64,000 nucleotides of DNA from Microbacterium neungamense (GTDB lineage: Bacteria > Actinomycetota > Actinomycetes > Actinomycetales > Microbacteriaceae), in the NCBI RefSeq assembly GCF_024971095.1, contig NZ_CP069717.1:2418001-2482000 (forward strand). The letters are read 5' to 3'. Position numbers and translations under genes: made by a program. A model generated the notes under the pieces. It worked only from the letters and a program-made list of their open reading frames with translations. It searched no databases and was not told where the DNA came from. This document shows, in pieces, positions 37,777 to 45,419 of the stretch (position 1 is the stretch's first letter; every line of letters begins with the position of its first letter).

Positions 37777-38794
37777 ACCGAGCGCGAAGGAGAGAGCGTG
37801 GGTGCTCTTCGACCGGATTGTCGCGGATGCGGCCCCGGCCGGTGAACACTCGAATCCCTGGTACCGAGACGATGAGGGGACGCTGCGATACGGCCCCGAC
37901 TACGAAACCCTGAGCCGGCTGCTCGGGGTGCCGCTCTATCTCGGGGCGGATACGCGCACGGGCGTTCCCGCCCTCGCGCTGGACGTGTGGATCAGCTACG
38001 AACTGCGCCGCGCTGGTTTCGACGAGGACGCTGTCTGGCCCCGTCCGATCCACCCGCGCATCCTTCCGGCGCCTGTGGCCAACCTACGTCGCGCACTACG
38101 AGGCAAAGAGCGGGTGATGTTGGACGCACGGCTTGCCAAGAAGGCGACGGTTCCGGGAGTCACCGCGGCGAGCGCCAGCATCCTCGGTAAGAACTACTTC
38201 AAGCAGGTCGACGTCATCATGACCGACTGGGCGACGGGACCCGAGCTGCTGATATCCACGAAGCGCATGGACTCGTCGTATGGCAAGAACGCGGCGAATC
38301 GGGTCGAGGAGTCCTACGGGGATGCCAAGAACCTGCGGCTGCGCCATCCGCTGGCGGCCCTCGGATTCGTGTTCGGCCTGCGCTCGGACATCCTTGAGAA
38401 GGAGCCCGAAACGGCCGAATGGCTGGTCGATCTGCTCGCCAAGCTAGGGCGCGAGGACGATGCGTACCATGCGACGTGCCTCATCATGATCGAATATGAC
38501 GACGATCTCGTGGTCCCCACCGAAACGGGAGAAGACCCCGAGAACCCGCTCATCGCCGCCGGACTGGTCGAGGACCCGGATGCCGAGGAGGACGTTCTGG
38601 ACGTACCGGCCCCAGATGTCGAGCGCGACCTCGCCGCTCTGCCTCCTGTGCGGATACGCCACGATGCGATGCCGCTCCACCTCACGCCGAGCCGATTCCT
38701 CGAATCGATGGTCGACCGCGTGCTCGACGCGACGCCTGTCAACCTCCACAAAGCGGCGCGGCAGCGCCGGCGCACCCCGGCAGCCCTCGGCTAG
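37766..38794 (+). CDS. Putative restriction endonuclease partner of the methyltransferase
   Basis: A 342-residue protein that I cannot assign by name. It overlaps the methyltransferase, shares its lower-GC codon use, and has no signal or membrane segments. Residues 140-185 (KQVDVIMTDW, then PELLISTKRMDSSYGKNAAN) have the D-xn-STK form of a divergent PD-(D/E)XK nuclease core, with D149, D154, E160 and K166 as candidates. RVEESYGDAKNLRLRHPLA follows, a pattern I associate with type II restriction proteins. The C-terminus is acidic then basic (VNLHKAARQRRRTP). Context makes a type II restriction enzyme the best hypothesis. The recognition site cannot be predicted. Confidence 0.65.
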   Translation: MPGEPSAKERAWVLFDRIVADAAPAGEHSNPWYRDDEGTLRYGPDYETLSRLLGVPLYLGADTRTGVPALALDVWISYELRRAGFDEDAVWPRPIHPRILPAPVANLRRALRGKERVMLDARLAKKATVPGVTAASASILGKNYFKQVDVIMTDWATGPELLISTKRMDSSYGKNAANRVEESYGDAKNLRLRHPLAALGFVFGLRSDILEKEPETAEWLVDLLAKLGREDDAYHATCLIMIEYDDDLVVPTETGEDPENPLIAAGLVEDPDAEEDVLDVPAPDVERDLAALPPVRIRHDAMPLHLTPSRFLESMVDRVLDATPVNLHKAARQRRRTPAALG

Positions 38795-38828
38795 GCTCCG
38801 CCCGGCATTGTGCTGCAGGGCGCCTCGG

Positions 38829-39386
38829 TCAGGCCTCGCCGGCCATCCGGTACGCCCCGCTCTCCAGTCGTGCGATGAGCTCGCGCACCCACCGGGCGGC
38901 GCTGTCGACGGTGTGCGCCCACAGCTTCACCGCCTCGATGTGATGCTCCCAGTCCTCTCCCTGGTGACGGGCGAGCTCGTCCGCGATCTGCGCCCGCTGC
39001 CGCTCGTGGGCGGCCAGGCGTTCGGTCAGGAGCTCGATCACCCGCGAGCGCGCGAGAGCCGGCATGAAGCCGATGCCCGCCATGGTGGCGGAGAAGTCGT
39101 CGTCCGCCCCGCCCAGCGCCCGTTCCAGCAGCTGGAGGAACGCCTTCTCGCCGGCGGGGGTCAGTGCGTACTCGGTCTTCGCCGGCCCGGCCGCGGGCGC
39201 GCTCGGGGCGACCTCCGCCAGCAGGCCCTCGTCGCGCAGCTTGCGCAGGCCGTGATAGATCGAGCCGCGCTCGACGCTGCCCCAGCGGTGCACCGCCCAG
39301 GACTCCAGGTCGCGGCGCACCTGGTAGCCGTGCGCGCTGCCGCGCTGCCGCACCGCCCCCAGGATCAGCAGCCTCGTCGCCGTCAT
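38829..39386 (-). CDS. PadR-family transcriptional regulator
   Basis: A 185-residue PadR protein with an N-terminal winged helix (LLILGAVRQRGSAHGYQVRRDLE, then GSIYHGLRKLRDEGLLAEV) and a C-terminal helical domain (about 95-180) for dimerisation and ligand contact. It is divergent from the NAD(P)-binding reductase at 39490. Two near-identical CTAGTC-N6-GACTAG-type palindromes lie in the 103-bp gap, so it probably controls both genes. Confidence 0.9.
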   Translation of the reverse strand: MTATRLLILGAVRQRGSAHGYQVRRDLESWAVHRWGSVERGSIYHGLRKLRDEGLLAEVAPSAPAAGPAKTEYALTPAGEKAFLQLLERALGGADDDFSATMAGIGFMPALARSRVIELLTERLAAHERQRAQIADELARHQGEDWEHHIEAVKLWAHTVDSAARWVRELIARLESGAYRMAGEA

Positions 39387-39408
39387 GACTCCTCCTCCCC
39401 GCCCCAGA

Positions 39409-39426
39409 CTAGTCCAGTTTGACTAG
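39409..39426. promoter_or_regulatory. PadR operator 1
   Basis: CTAGTC and GACTAG form a perfect 6-bp inverted repeat spaced by CAGTTT, 22 bp upstream of the padR start. It resembles the site at 39448-39465. Confidence 0.75.
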
Positions 39427-39447
39427 CAGCTCCCCTCGTTTTAGGGT

Positions 39448-39465
39448 CTAGTCAAGTTGTACTAG
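39448..39465. promoter_or_regulatory. PadR operator 2
   Basis: CTAGTC and TACTAG, spaced by AAGTTG, repeat operator 1 with one mismatch; the centres are 39 bp apart. It lies 24 bp upstream of the reductase start. Confidence 0.7.
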
Positions 39466-39489
39466 CTCGCGAGCGGGGAGGACCGCAGC

Positions 39490-40164
39490 ATGCACATCGT
39501 GATCGCCGGAGCATCCGGCGCGACCGGCCGTCTTCTGACCGCGCAGGCGCATGCGGCCGGGCACGAGGTCACCGCCCTGGTCCGCCCTGCCAGCTCGTGG
39601 GCACCCGGCCCCGGCATCCGCGTGCTCCGCGCCGACGTCGTGGCCGACCACGCCGTGCGGCTGCCCGAAGGCACGGATGTCGTGATCTCCACCCTCGGCA
39701 AGCGCTCGTACGACGACACCGCACCGGTGTGCGCGGGTGGCGTGACCAATCTCCTCGGCGCCATGCGCCGCCAGGGCGTCTCGCGGATCGTCGCCACCTC
39801 GGCATCCCCCGTCCTGCGTTCGGGTGCGGGCGAGCCGTGGTGGTTCCGCGGGATCGTGCGCCCGCTCGTGCGGCGCTCCGGCCCGAACATCTACAGCGAC
39901 CTCGAGGCGATGGAGCAGGTGCTGCAGGCATCCGGCGACGACATCGAGTGGACGGTGCTGCGCCCCGGTTACCTCGTCGACAAGCCGCGCACCCGCTACG
40001 AGCTGTTTCCCGAGATAAACGGCATCGGACGCGTCCATCGCGCCGACCTGGCCGCGGCTCTGCTCGACGTGGCGACGCGGTCGGACCTGGGTGGACGCGC
40101 ATTCGGGCTCGTCAGCCGTCCTCGCAGGCCGATTCCGGCCAGGAACGCGACGGCCGCGGCATGA
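39490..40164 (+). CDS. NAD(P)H-binding SDR/NmrA-like oxidoreductase
   Basis: A 224-residue atypical short-chain dehydrogenase. MHIVIAGASGATGRLLTAQA is the GxxGxxG nucleotide loop; VVISTLGKRSYDD and RRQGVSRIVATSASPV follow. No Tyr-xxx-Lys catalytic pair is visible, as in the NmrA/BVR-B-like group whose members are flavin reductases, quinone sensors or redox regulators. It is divergent from padR, carries the PadR operators just upstream, and overlaps a small membrane gene by four bases. The usual scenario is PadR-controlled response to a toxic phenolic or oxidant. Confidence 0.82.
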   Translation: MHIVIAGASGATGRLLTAQAHAAGHEVTALVRPASSWAPGPGIRVLRADVVADHAVRLPEGTDVVISTLGKRSYDDTAPVCAGGVTNLLGAMRRQGVSRIVATSASPVLRSGAGEPWWFRGIVRPLVRRSGPNIYSDLEAMEQVLQASGDDIEWTVLRPGYLVDKPRTRYELFPEINGIGRVHRADLAAALLDVATRSDLGGRAFGLVSRPRRPIPARNATAAA

Positions 40165-40565
40165 GCCGGTCGGGGCGCGAGCGGCTTCTCGCGTTCGGGT
40201 TCGCAGCGGACGGCGTGTTCAAGCTCGCCGTCGCCGTGGCACTGACGGTGCTGATCGCGCCGGCGAGCACGCTGCTGCACGCGGACCCGCCGCTGGCGCT
40301 CCTCACGGCGCTGGTGATCGCGGGCAGCGGCATCGTGGAGATCGGCTTCGCGATGCGCGCGGCACGCCTGCGCGGACACAGCCGGTTCCTCGCGACCTAC
40401 GACGCCGGCTTGGTCATCGCCTCGCTCGCTGCGTGGTGGCTCGCCGGAGAGGATCGCGGCGGGCTCGTCGGGGCGGTGTGGCTGGGGTACCAGCTGGCGG
40501 CGTCCACGGTCCTCGCCGCGCTCCTTCTGCGGAAGCTGAGGAGCGCGGCGAGGGATCTCGGCTGA
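40161..40565 (+). CDS. Small four-helix membrane protein
   Basis: A 134-residue hypothetical protein. Helices are predicted at about 15-32 (FKLAVAVALTVLIA), 45-62 (LLTALVIAGSGIVEIGFAM), 80-96 (DAGLVIASLAAWWL) and 104-122 (WLGYQLAASTVLAALLL). The N-terminus is basic and cytosolic. I do not recognise the family. It is translationally coupled to the PadR-regulated reductase (ATGA overlap), so it belongs to that response. Confidence 0.75.
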   Translation: MSRSGRERLLAFGFAADGVFKLAVAVALTVLIAPASTLLHADPPLALLTALVIAGSGIVEIGFAMRAARLRGHSRFLATYDAGLVIASLAAWWLAGEDRGGLVGAVWLGYQLAASTVLAALLLRKLRSAARDLG

Positions 40566-40574
40566 GGCCTGAGG

Positions 40575-40758
40575 CTACTCGGCGCCGACCTTCTTCGCGT
40601 CATCGGCGTTCAGCACGCGGAACAGCACCGCGCCCACCACCGCGCCGAGGACCGGCGCGATGATGTAGAGCCACAGCGAGCTCCAGGCGACGTGACCGCT
40701 CATCGACAGGCCGAGGGCCACCGCCGGGTTGAAGCCGCCGCCGGAGATGCTGCCCACG
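40575..40758 (-). pseudogene. C-terminal remnant of an aquaporin (MIP)
   Basis: Only the last 60 residues are left: GSISGGGFNPAVALGLSMSG, containing the second NPA box and its half-helix, then a final membrane helix (LYIIAPVLGAVVGAVLFRVL) and a charged tail. MIP channels have about 230-290 residues and a first NPA box, which is missing. The frame joins the 5'-truncated amino-acid permease at about 40758 on the other strand. Confidence 0.85.
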
Positions 40759-42044
40759 GTGGTCGCATCCTGGGCGACGTCCTCGGCGCCGGCGTCTACG
40801 CGCTGATGGGCGTGCTGTCCGAGAAGGTGGGCGGGATGCTGTGGGTGCCGCTGCTGCTGGCCCTGCTGCTGGCCCTGCTCACCGCCGGCTCCTACGCGGA
40901 GCTGGTCACGAAGTACCCGCGCGCCGGCGGGGCGGCGGTGTTCGCCGAGCGCACGTTCCGCAGCCCGCTCCTGGCCTTCCTGGTCGGGTTCAGCATGCTC
41001 GCCGCCGGCGTCACCAGCGCCGCCGGGCTCGCGATCGCGTTCTCCGGCGAGTACTTCCAGACCTTCCTGCCGCTGCCGGTGCTGCCGGTCGCTCTCGTCT
41101 TCCTCGCCGCCATCGCCGCGCTGAACGCCCGCGGCATCCGCGAGTCGATGGGCGCCAACCTCGTGATGACGGTCATCGAGCTCAGCGGCCTGGTCATCGT
41201 CGTGGTCGTCGTCGCGCTCTTCCTGGCCCGCGGCGGGGGCGACCTCGCCCGCGCGATGCAGCCGCCGGAGGGCACCGGCGTCGGCCTCGCCCTGTTGTCG
41301 GGGGCGATCGTCGCCTACTACTCCTTCGTCGGCTTCGAGACCTCCGCCAACGTCATCGAGGAGGTGAAGCGCCCCAGCCGCACCTACCCGCGCGCACTGT
41401 TCGGCGCCCTCGTCACGGCCGGCGCCGTCTACGTCCTGGTCGGCCTGGCCAGTGCGGCGGCGCTCCCGGCATCCGAGCTGCAGGAATCCACAGGCCCGCT
41501 GCTCGCCGTCGTCGAGGCGACCGGCGCGGGCATCCCGTCCTGGCTGTTCAGCCTCATCGCCCTCATCGCCGTCGCCAACGGCGCCCTGCTGACGATGATC
41601 ATGGCGAGCCGCCTCACCTACGGGATGGCCGACCAGGGCCTGCTGCCCGAGGTGCTCGCCCGCGTGCTGCCCCGCCGGCGCACGCCGTGGGTCGCGATCC
41701 TCGCCACCACCCTCGTGGCGATGCTGCTCACTCTCGTCGGCGATCTCGCCACGCTCGCCGAGACGGTGGTGCTGCTGCTCCTCTTCGTCTTCCTGAGCGC
41801 GAACGTCTCCGTCCTGGTGCTGCGGCGCGACGCGGTGGCGCACGAGCACTTCCGGGTGTGGACGGCGGTGCCGGTGCTCGGCATCGGCTCGTGCATCCTG
41901 CTGCTGACCCAGCAGCGCCCGGTGGTGTGGCTGTTCGCGGCGATCCTGCTCGCCGCCGGCGCCGTGCTCTACGCGCTCGCGCGGTGGTCGCGTCGTCGCG
42001 AGCGGCGGCAGACGGATGCCGCTACAGCCAGCCTTTCTTCTTGA
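40759..42044 (+). pseudogene. 5'-truncated APC-family amino-acid permease
   Basis: The frame enters at GRILGDVLGAGVYALMGVL, a conserved helix-one segment of APC transporters, and runs through eleven more helices (GGAAVFAERTFRSPLLAFLVG, IVAYYSFVGFETSANVIEEV, RTPWVAILATTLVAMLLTLV) to TGA 42042-42044. The first 20-25 residues, including the start codon, are missing at the join with the aquaporin remnant. A GTG or ATG inside the frame (for example ATG 40806) would delete the unwound helix-one substrate site. Function is therefore doubtful. It overlaps corA by 23 bases at the end. Confidence 0.85.
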
Positions 42045-43038
42045 AGACCACCCACAGCCCGAAGCCCATCGCGAGCATCAGCCCGATCGCCATCGGGTAG
42101 CCCCACTCCCAGTCCAGCTCCGGCATGGTGTCGAAGTTCATACCGTAGATGCCGCCGATGATGGTCGGCGCGAAAAGGATCGCCGCCCAGCCGGAGATCT
42201 TCTTCACCTCGTCGTTCTGCCGGATGCTGAGCTCGGTCATCCGCCGCATCTCCTCGTTCTGCCGCCGGGCGACGATGGTGGACTCGACGGTGAGCGCGTT
42301 GTCGAGGATGGTGCGGAAGGTGGCGGCGCGATCGGCGATGCGGATGCTGTGGTCGTGCACGTCCCGCAGGTGGCGCTGCAGCTCCTCCTCCACCGCGTAC
42401 TTCTCACCGCCGCGCAGCAGCGCCTCGATCATGCCGGTGAGCGGCTGCGCGGCGCGCTGGAAGTCGATGACCTCGCGCGCGAGCTCGTAGATGCGCTGGG
42501 TGGCGTCGACGTCCTCGACGAACAGTTCGCTCTCGATCTCGTCGATGTCGTTCTCGAGGCCCGCGACGACCGGCCCGTACTCGTCCACCACCTCGTCGAC
42601 GATCGCGTACAGCACCGCCTCCGGCCCGAGCGCGAGCAGCTCGGGCTGCGACTCCATGCGCCGGCGCACCTTGGCCAGGTTCGGCGACTCGGCGTGGCGG
42701 ATCGTGACGACGAAGTCGGGCCCCACGAAGACGTGCAGCTCGCCGAACTCGACCTCCTCCTCGGCGTCCAGGTAGCGGGCGGGGCGGAGGACGACGAAGA
42801 GGATGTCGTCGTAGCGCTCGATCTTGGGCCGCTGGTGGCCGCTGAGGGCGTCCTCGACGGCGAGCTCGTGCAGCCCGAACTCGTCCGCGACGGCGCGGAC
42901 CTCGTCCTCGCTGGGCCGGTACAGGCCGATCCAGCCCATGCCGCCGCGGCTCCGCATCAGCTCGAAGGTCTCGGCGAGACTCTCCGGGTTCTCGGTGCGG
43001 ATGCCGTCGACGTAGATGCCGTTGTCGATCATCGCCAT
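42022..43038 (-). CDS. corA: CorA-type magnesium/cobalt transporter
   Basis: A 338-residue pentameric channel for Mg2+ and Co2+. The cytosolic alpha/beta domain (about 1-230) includes GWIGLYRPSEDEVRAV and LHELAVEDALSGHQRPKIER. The long stalk helix with EEMRRMTELSIRQNDEVKKIS leads to the first membrane helix, whose end has the signature GMNF (IYGMNFDTMPEL), then a short loop and a second helix (GYPMAIGLMLAMGFGLWVVF). The ATG at 43038 gives MAMIDNGIYVDG; the longer frame to 43080 lacks a ribosome-binding site. Complete. Confidence 0.93.
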   Translation of the reverse strand: MAMIDNGIYVDGIRTENPESLAETFELMRSRGGMGWIGLYRPSEDEVRAVADEFGLHELAVEDALSGHQRPKIERYDDILFVVLRPARYLDAEEEVEFGELHVFVGPDFVVTIRHAESPNLAKVRRRMESQPELLALGPEAVLYAIVDEVVDEYGPVVAGLENDIDEIESELFVEDVDATQRIYELAREVIDFQRAAQPLTGMIEALLRGGEKYAVEEELQRHLRDVHDHSIRIADRAATFRTILDNALTVESTIVARRQNEEMRRMTELSIRQNDEVKKISGWAAILFAPTIIGGIYGMNFDTMPELDWEWGYPMAIGLMLAMGFGLWVVFKKKGWL

Positions 43039-43120
43039 GGGCCTGCTCCTCCCGTACGCCCTGCCGACTCTAGCGGGCACGCCGGCGCGCGGGGCTCTCC
43101 CGCGCGCCGGCGCGGGGCGG

Positions 43121-43699
43121 TCAGGAGCGGCGACGGCGGAGCCGCAGGACCGCGGTCACCGCGGCCGCGACGAGCACGAGGGCGCCCAGGCCCCAGAGCA
43201 GCGCTGCGGGCACCGCGTCGGCGGCGGGCGCCTCCTCGGGCTCCGCGCTCTCGTCCGGGGCGGCGGTCTCGGCCGGCTCGGTGGTCTCGGCCGGCGCGGC
43301 GGTCTCCGGGGTCGCGGATGCCACGGTGAAGCCGAACTCGCCCGAGATGGGGTGCCCGTCGCTGGAGACCACCTGCCAGGCGACGCGGTAGGCGCCGTCG
43401 GCCATGCCCTGCCGCAGCGGCACCGTGACGGTCTCGGCCTGGACGACGGGCGCCCCGTCGGCCCACTCGCGTCCGGCCTCGTCCGTGACGACCACGGCCG
43501 TGCCGCTGTTCTCGCCCTCCAGCGCGAGCAGGCTGTTCGAGTAGGTGAGGACGAGCTGCTCGGGCGCGGCGGTCAGCTGCTGCCCGTCGGCCGGGTCGCT
43601 GGAGACGAGCTCGTCGTGGGCGGATGCCGGGCCGGCGACCGCGAGGACGGCGACGGTCGCGACGGCGAGGCCGGCGAGGAGGGTGCGGATGCGGGACAT
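43121..43699 (-). CDS. CopC-like copper-binding protein, membrane-anchored
   Basis: A 192-residue exported protein: signal peptide with AGPASA before the mature His (AHDELVSSDPADGQQLTAAP), which is the copper ligand at the N-terminus of CopC. The beta-sandwich ends at VVSSDGHPISGEFGFTV with the second His. A linker rich in Glu, Pro and Ala (ETAAPAETTEPAETAAPDESAEPEE) and a C-terminal helix with an RLRRRRS cytosolic tail follow. It probably sequesters or delivers copper at the cell surface. The CopD-CtaG fusion at 51420 is a likely partner although it is 8 kb away. Confidence 0.85.
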   Translation of the reverse strand: MSRIRTLLAGLAVATVAVLAVAGPASAHDELVSSDPADGQQLTAAPEQLVLTYSNSLLALEGENSGTAVVVTDEAGREWADGAPVVQAETVTVPLRQGMADGAYRVAWQVVSSDGHPISGEFGFTVASATPETAAPAETTEPAETAAPDESAEPEEAPAADAVPAALLWGLGALVLVAAAVTAVLRLRRRRS

Positions 43700-43843
43700 G
43701 AGGGAACCTCTCTTTCGGATGCCGCGGAGGGCATCTTTCGGATGCCGCACGGGGCGGCGTCATCGTCTGGGCGCCCGGGCGTCCCGGGCGCGGGGAAGCG
43801 CCGCGCGTCGTGCGCGGGCCGGCCGCCGTCGGCGGCGGAGGAC

Positions 43844-44473
43844 TCAGACGAGGCGGAGAGGGGGACCGCGGCGGCACAGATCCCGCAGCGGCGGGTCCTG
43901 CCGCACCGGGGCGGGGACGGCGACCGGCAGCGGCGTGCGCGGCGCGGTGTGCGGCCGCGCGGGGACGAGGGCGGGGCGGCCGAGCCACGCCGCGAGAGCG
44001 GATGCCAGCGCGCGCAGCGCGTGCACGATCCGCTCACCGCGGTACAGCAGCACCACGGTCAGCGCCGCGGCGACCGCGTGCCCCGCCCACATCGCGGCGG
44101 TGTCCGGCACGAAGGCCGCAGCGGCGGCCGGGCTCCCGACCGGGCCTCCGACCGGCCGATCCGCGAGCGCCGGCAGCGCCGGCACCCCGTGCTCGTGCGG
44201 GCCGAGCCCGGTGCGCGGGGCGATGCCGCCGAGCACGAACAGCGCGTGGAACAGCAGCTGCGAGATCGCCACGGATGCCGTCAGCCGCACCGGCGACAGC
44301 CGCCGGCCGGCGAGCAGCGTGCACACCATGAGCGACAGCAGCCACGGCACGGCGATGCCCAGCATCCCGGGCATCCCGCCGCCGGCGAAGACGTGCGACG
44401 CGAGCGCGACGAAGGTCGCGACCGAGGCGGCGGCGAACCCACGGATGACGTGGGGCCTGCGGGACGTGCGCAC
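43844..44473 (-). CDS. Integral membrane protein of unknown function
   Basis: A protein of about 209 residues with four helices: GFAAASVATFVALASHVFAGG, LGIAVPWLLSLMVCTLLAGR, LTASVAISQLLFHALFVLGGI and AMWAGHAVAAALTVVLLYRGE. A His-containing loop (GLGPHEHG) and a long Pro/Arg tail may bind metal. The start is probably the GTG at 44473 preceded by GGAGG, giving VRTSRRPHVIRG. It lies 144 bp upstream of copC in the same direction, so a role in copper handling is possible. The EamA frame upstream stays open through this gene. Confidence 0.7.
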   Translation of the reverse strand: MRTSRRPHVIRGFAAASVATFVALASHVFAGGGMPGMLGIAVPWLLSLMVCTLLAGRRLSPVRLTASVAISQLLFHALFVLGGIAPRTGLGPHEHGVPALPALADRPVGGPVGSPAAAAAFVPDTAAMWAGHAVAAALTVVLLYRGERIVHALRALASALAAWLGRPALVPARPHTAPRTPLPVAVPAPVRQDPPLRDLCRRGPPLRLV

Positions 44474-45320
44474 CCCTCCATCCTCGCACGCGCGCCCGAG
44501 GCGCCCCCGGGCGCGGACCCGACGCGGCCAGCGGCACCTCGGCCTCGGGCAGCGCGTTCCGGTCGCGGCCCTCCCACACCGCACCCGCGCTGGCCACCAC
44601 GACGAGCGCGATGCCGGCGACCTCCAGAGGGGACAGGTGCTGCCCCAGCACCAGGAAGCCGGCCAGGCTTGCGGTCGCGGGGCCCAGGCTCATCAGCACG
44701 CCGAACACGGCCGGCGCGAGCCGGCGCAGCGCGATCAGCTCGAAGGCGTACGGGATGGTCGACGACATCAGCGCGACGGCGGCGCCCAGGGCGACCAGCT
44801 CGATCCGCAGCAGCGCCGACCCGGCATCCGCGATCCCGAACGGGAGTGCCATGATCGCCCCGAACCCCATCGCGAACGCGAGTCCGTCCAGGCCGCGGAA
44901 CGCGCGGCCGACCCGGGCGGAGCATAGGATGTACGCCGCCCAGCTGACCGCCGCCCCGAGCGCGAACAGGACGCCGGGCAGCGTGAGCCGGTCCCAGCCC
45001 CCGCCGCCCAGGGCCAGGATGCCCAGCAGCGCCACGCCCGCCCAGATCCATCCGGCGCGGGTGCGGCCGACGATCACCGAGAGCGCCAGCGGGCCGAGCA
45101 CCTCGATCGTCACCGTGACCCCGAGCGGCAGCTCGCTCAGGGCGAGGGAGAACATCCCGTTCATCGCCGCGATCACCGCGCCGAACAGGGCGGCGGCGCG
45201 CCAGGCCCGTGCGGTGTGACCGCGCAGCGCCGGCCGCGCCACGAGCATCAGGATGACCGTGGAGAACACCAGCCGGAGCATGACCATGCCGAGCGGCCCC
45301 ACGGCGGGGAAGAGCAGCAC
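44034..45320 (-). CDS. EamA-family (RhtA-like) exporter, ends unclear
   Basis: Ten-helix drug/metabolite exporters of the EamA family match the segment 44540-45320: PLGMVMLRLVFSTVILMLV, AALFGAVIAAMNGMFSLAL, LPLGVTVTIEVLGPLALSV, then the second half GLDGLAFAMGFGAIMALPF to LEVAGIALVVVASAGAVWE. RhtA-type proteins export homoserine, threonine or related compounds. Both ends are odd. Upstream the first helix (AGAVGLVVAGLLAQEAGAALAV) is in frame but has no start before the TGA of the previous gene; a GTG at 45423 is one frame off, suggesting a one-base shift near 45385. Downstream the frame stays open to 44034, deep into the next gene, without a natural stop near 44500. Confidence 0.7.
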   Translation of the reverse strand: MLLFPAVGPLGMVMLRLVFSTVILMLVARPALRGHTARAWRAAALFGAVIAAMNGMFSLALSELPLGVTVTIEVLGPLALSVIVGRTRAGWIWAGVALLGILALGGGGWDRLTLPGVLFALGAAVSWAAYILCSARVGRAFRGLDGLAFAMGFGAIMALPFGIADAGSALLRIELVALGAAVALMSSTIPYAFELIALRRLAPAVFGVLMSLGPATASLAGFLVLGQHLSPLEVAGIALVVVASAGAVWEGRDRNALPEAEVPLAASGPRPGAPRARVRGWRGAHVPQAPRHPWVRRRLGRDLRRARVARLRRRRDARDAGHRRAVAAVAHGVHAARRPAAVAGAADGIRGDLAAAVPRAVRARRHRPAHRARPARARGAGAAGARGSAGRRPGREPGRRCGLRAGHRRDVGGARGRRGADRGAAVPR

Positions 45321-45419
45321 GGCGAGCGCGGCGCCGGCCTCCTGCGCGAGCAGGCCGGCGACGACGAGGCCGACGGCCCCGGCCGCCGGGCGTCCCGCGC
45401 GCGGTCGCCGCGGAGACGG

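Noticed and set aside
34877..38830. Genomic island integrated at tRNA-Gly
   Set aside because: No integrase gene and no downstream copy of the tRNA 3' end (GGTTCGATTCCCGTCAGCCCC-like) were found, although the restriction cassette is compositionally different.
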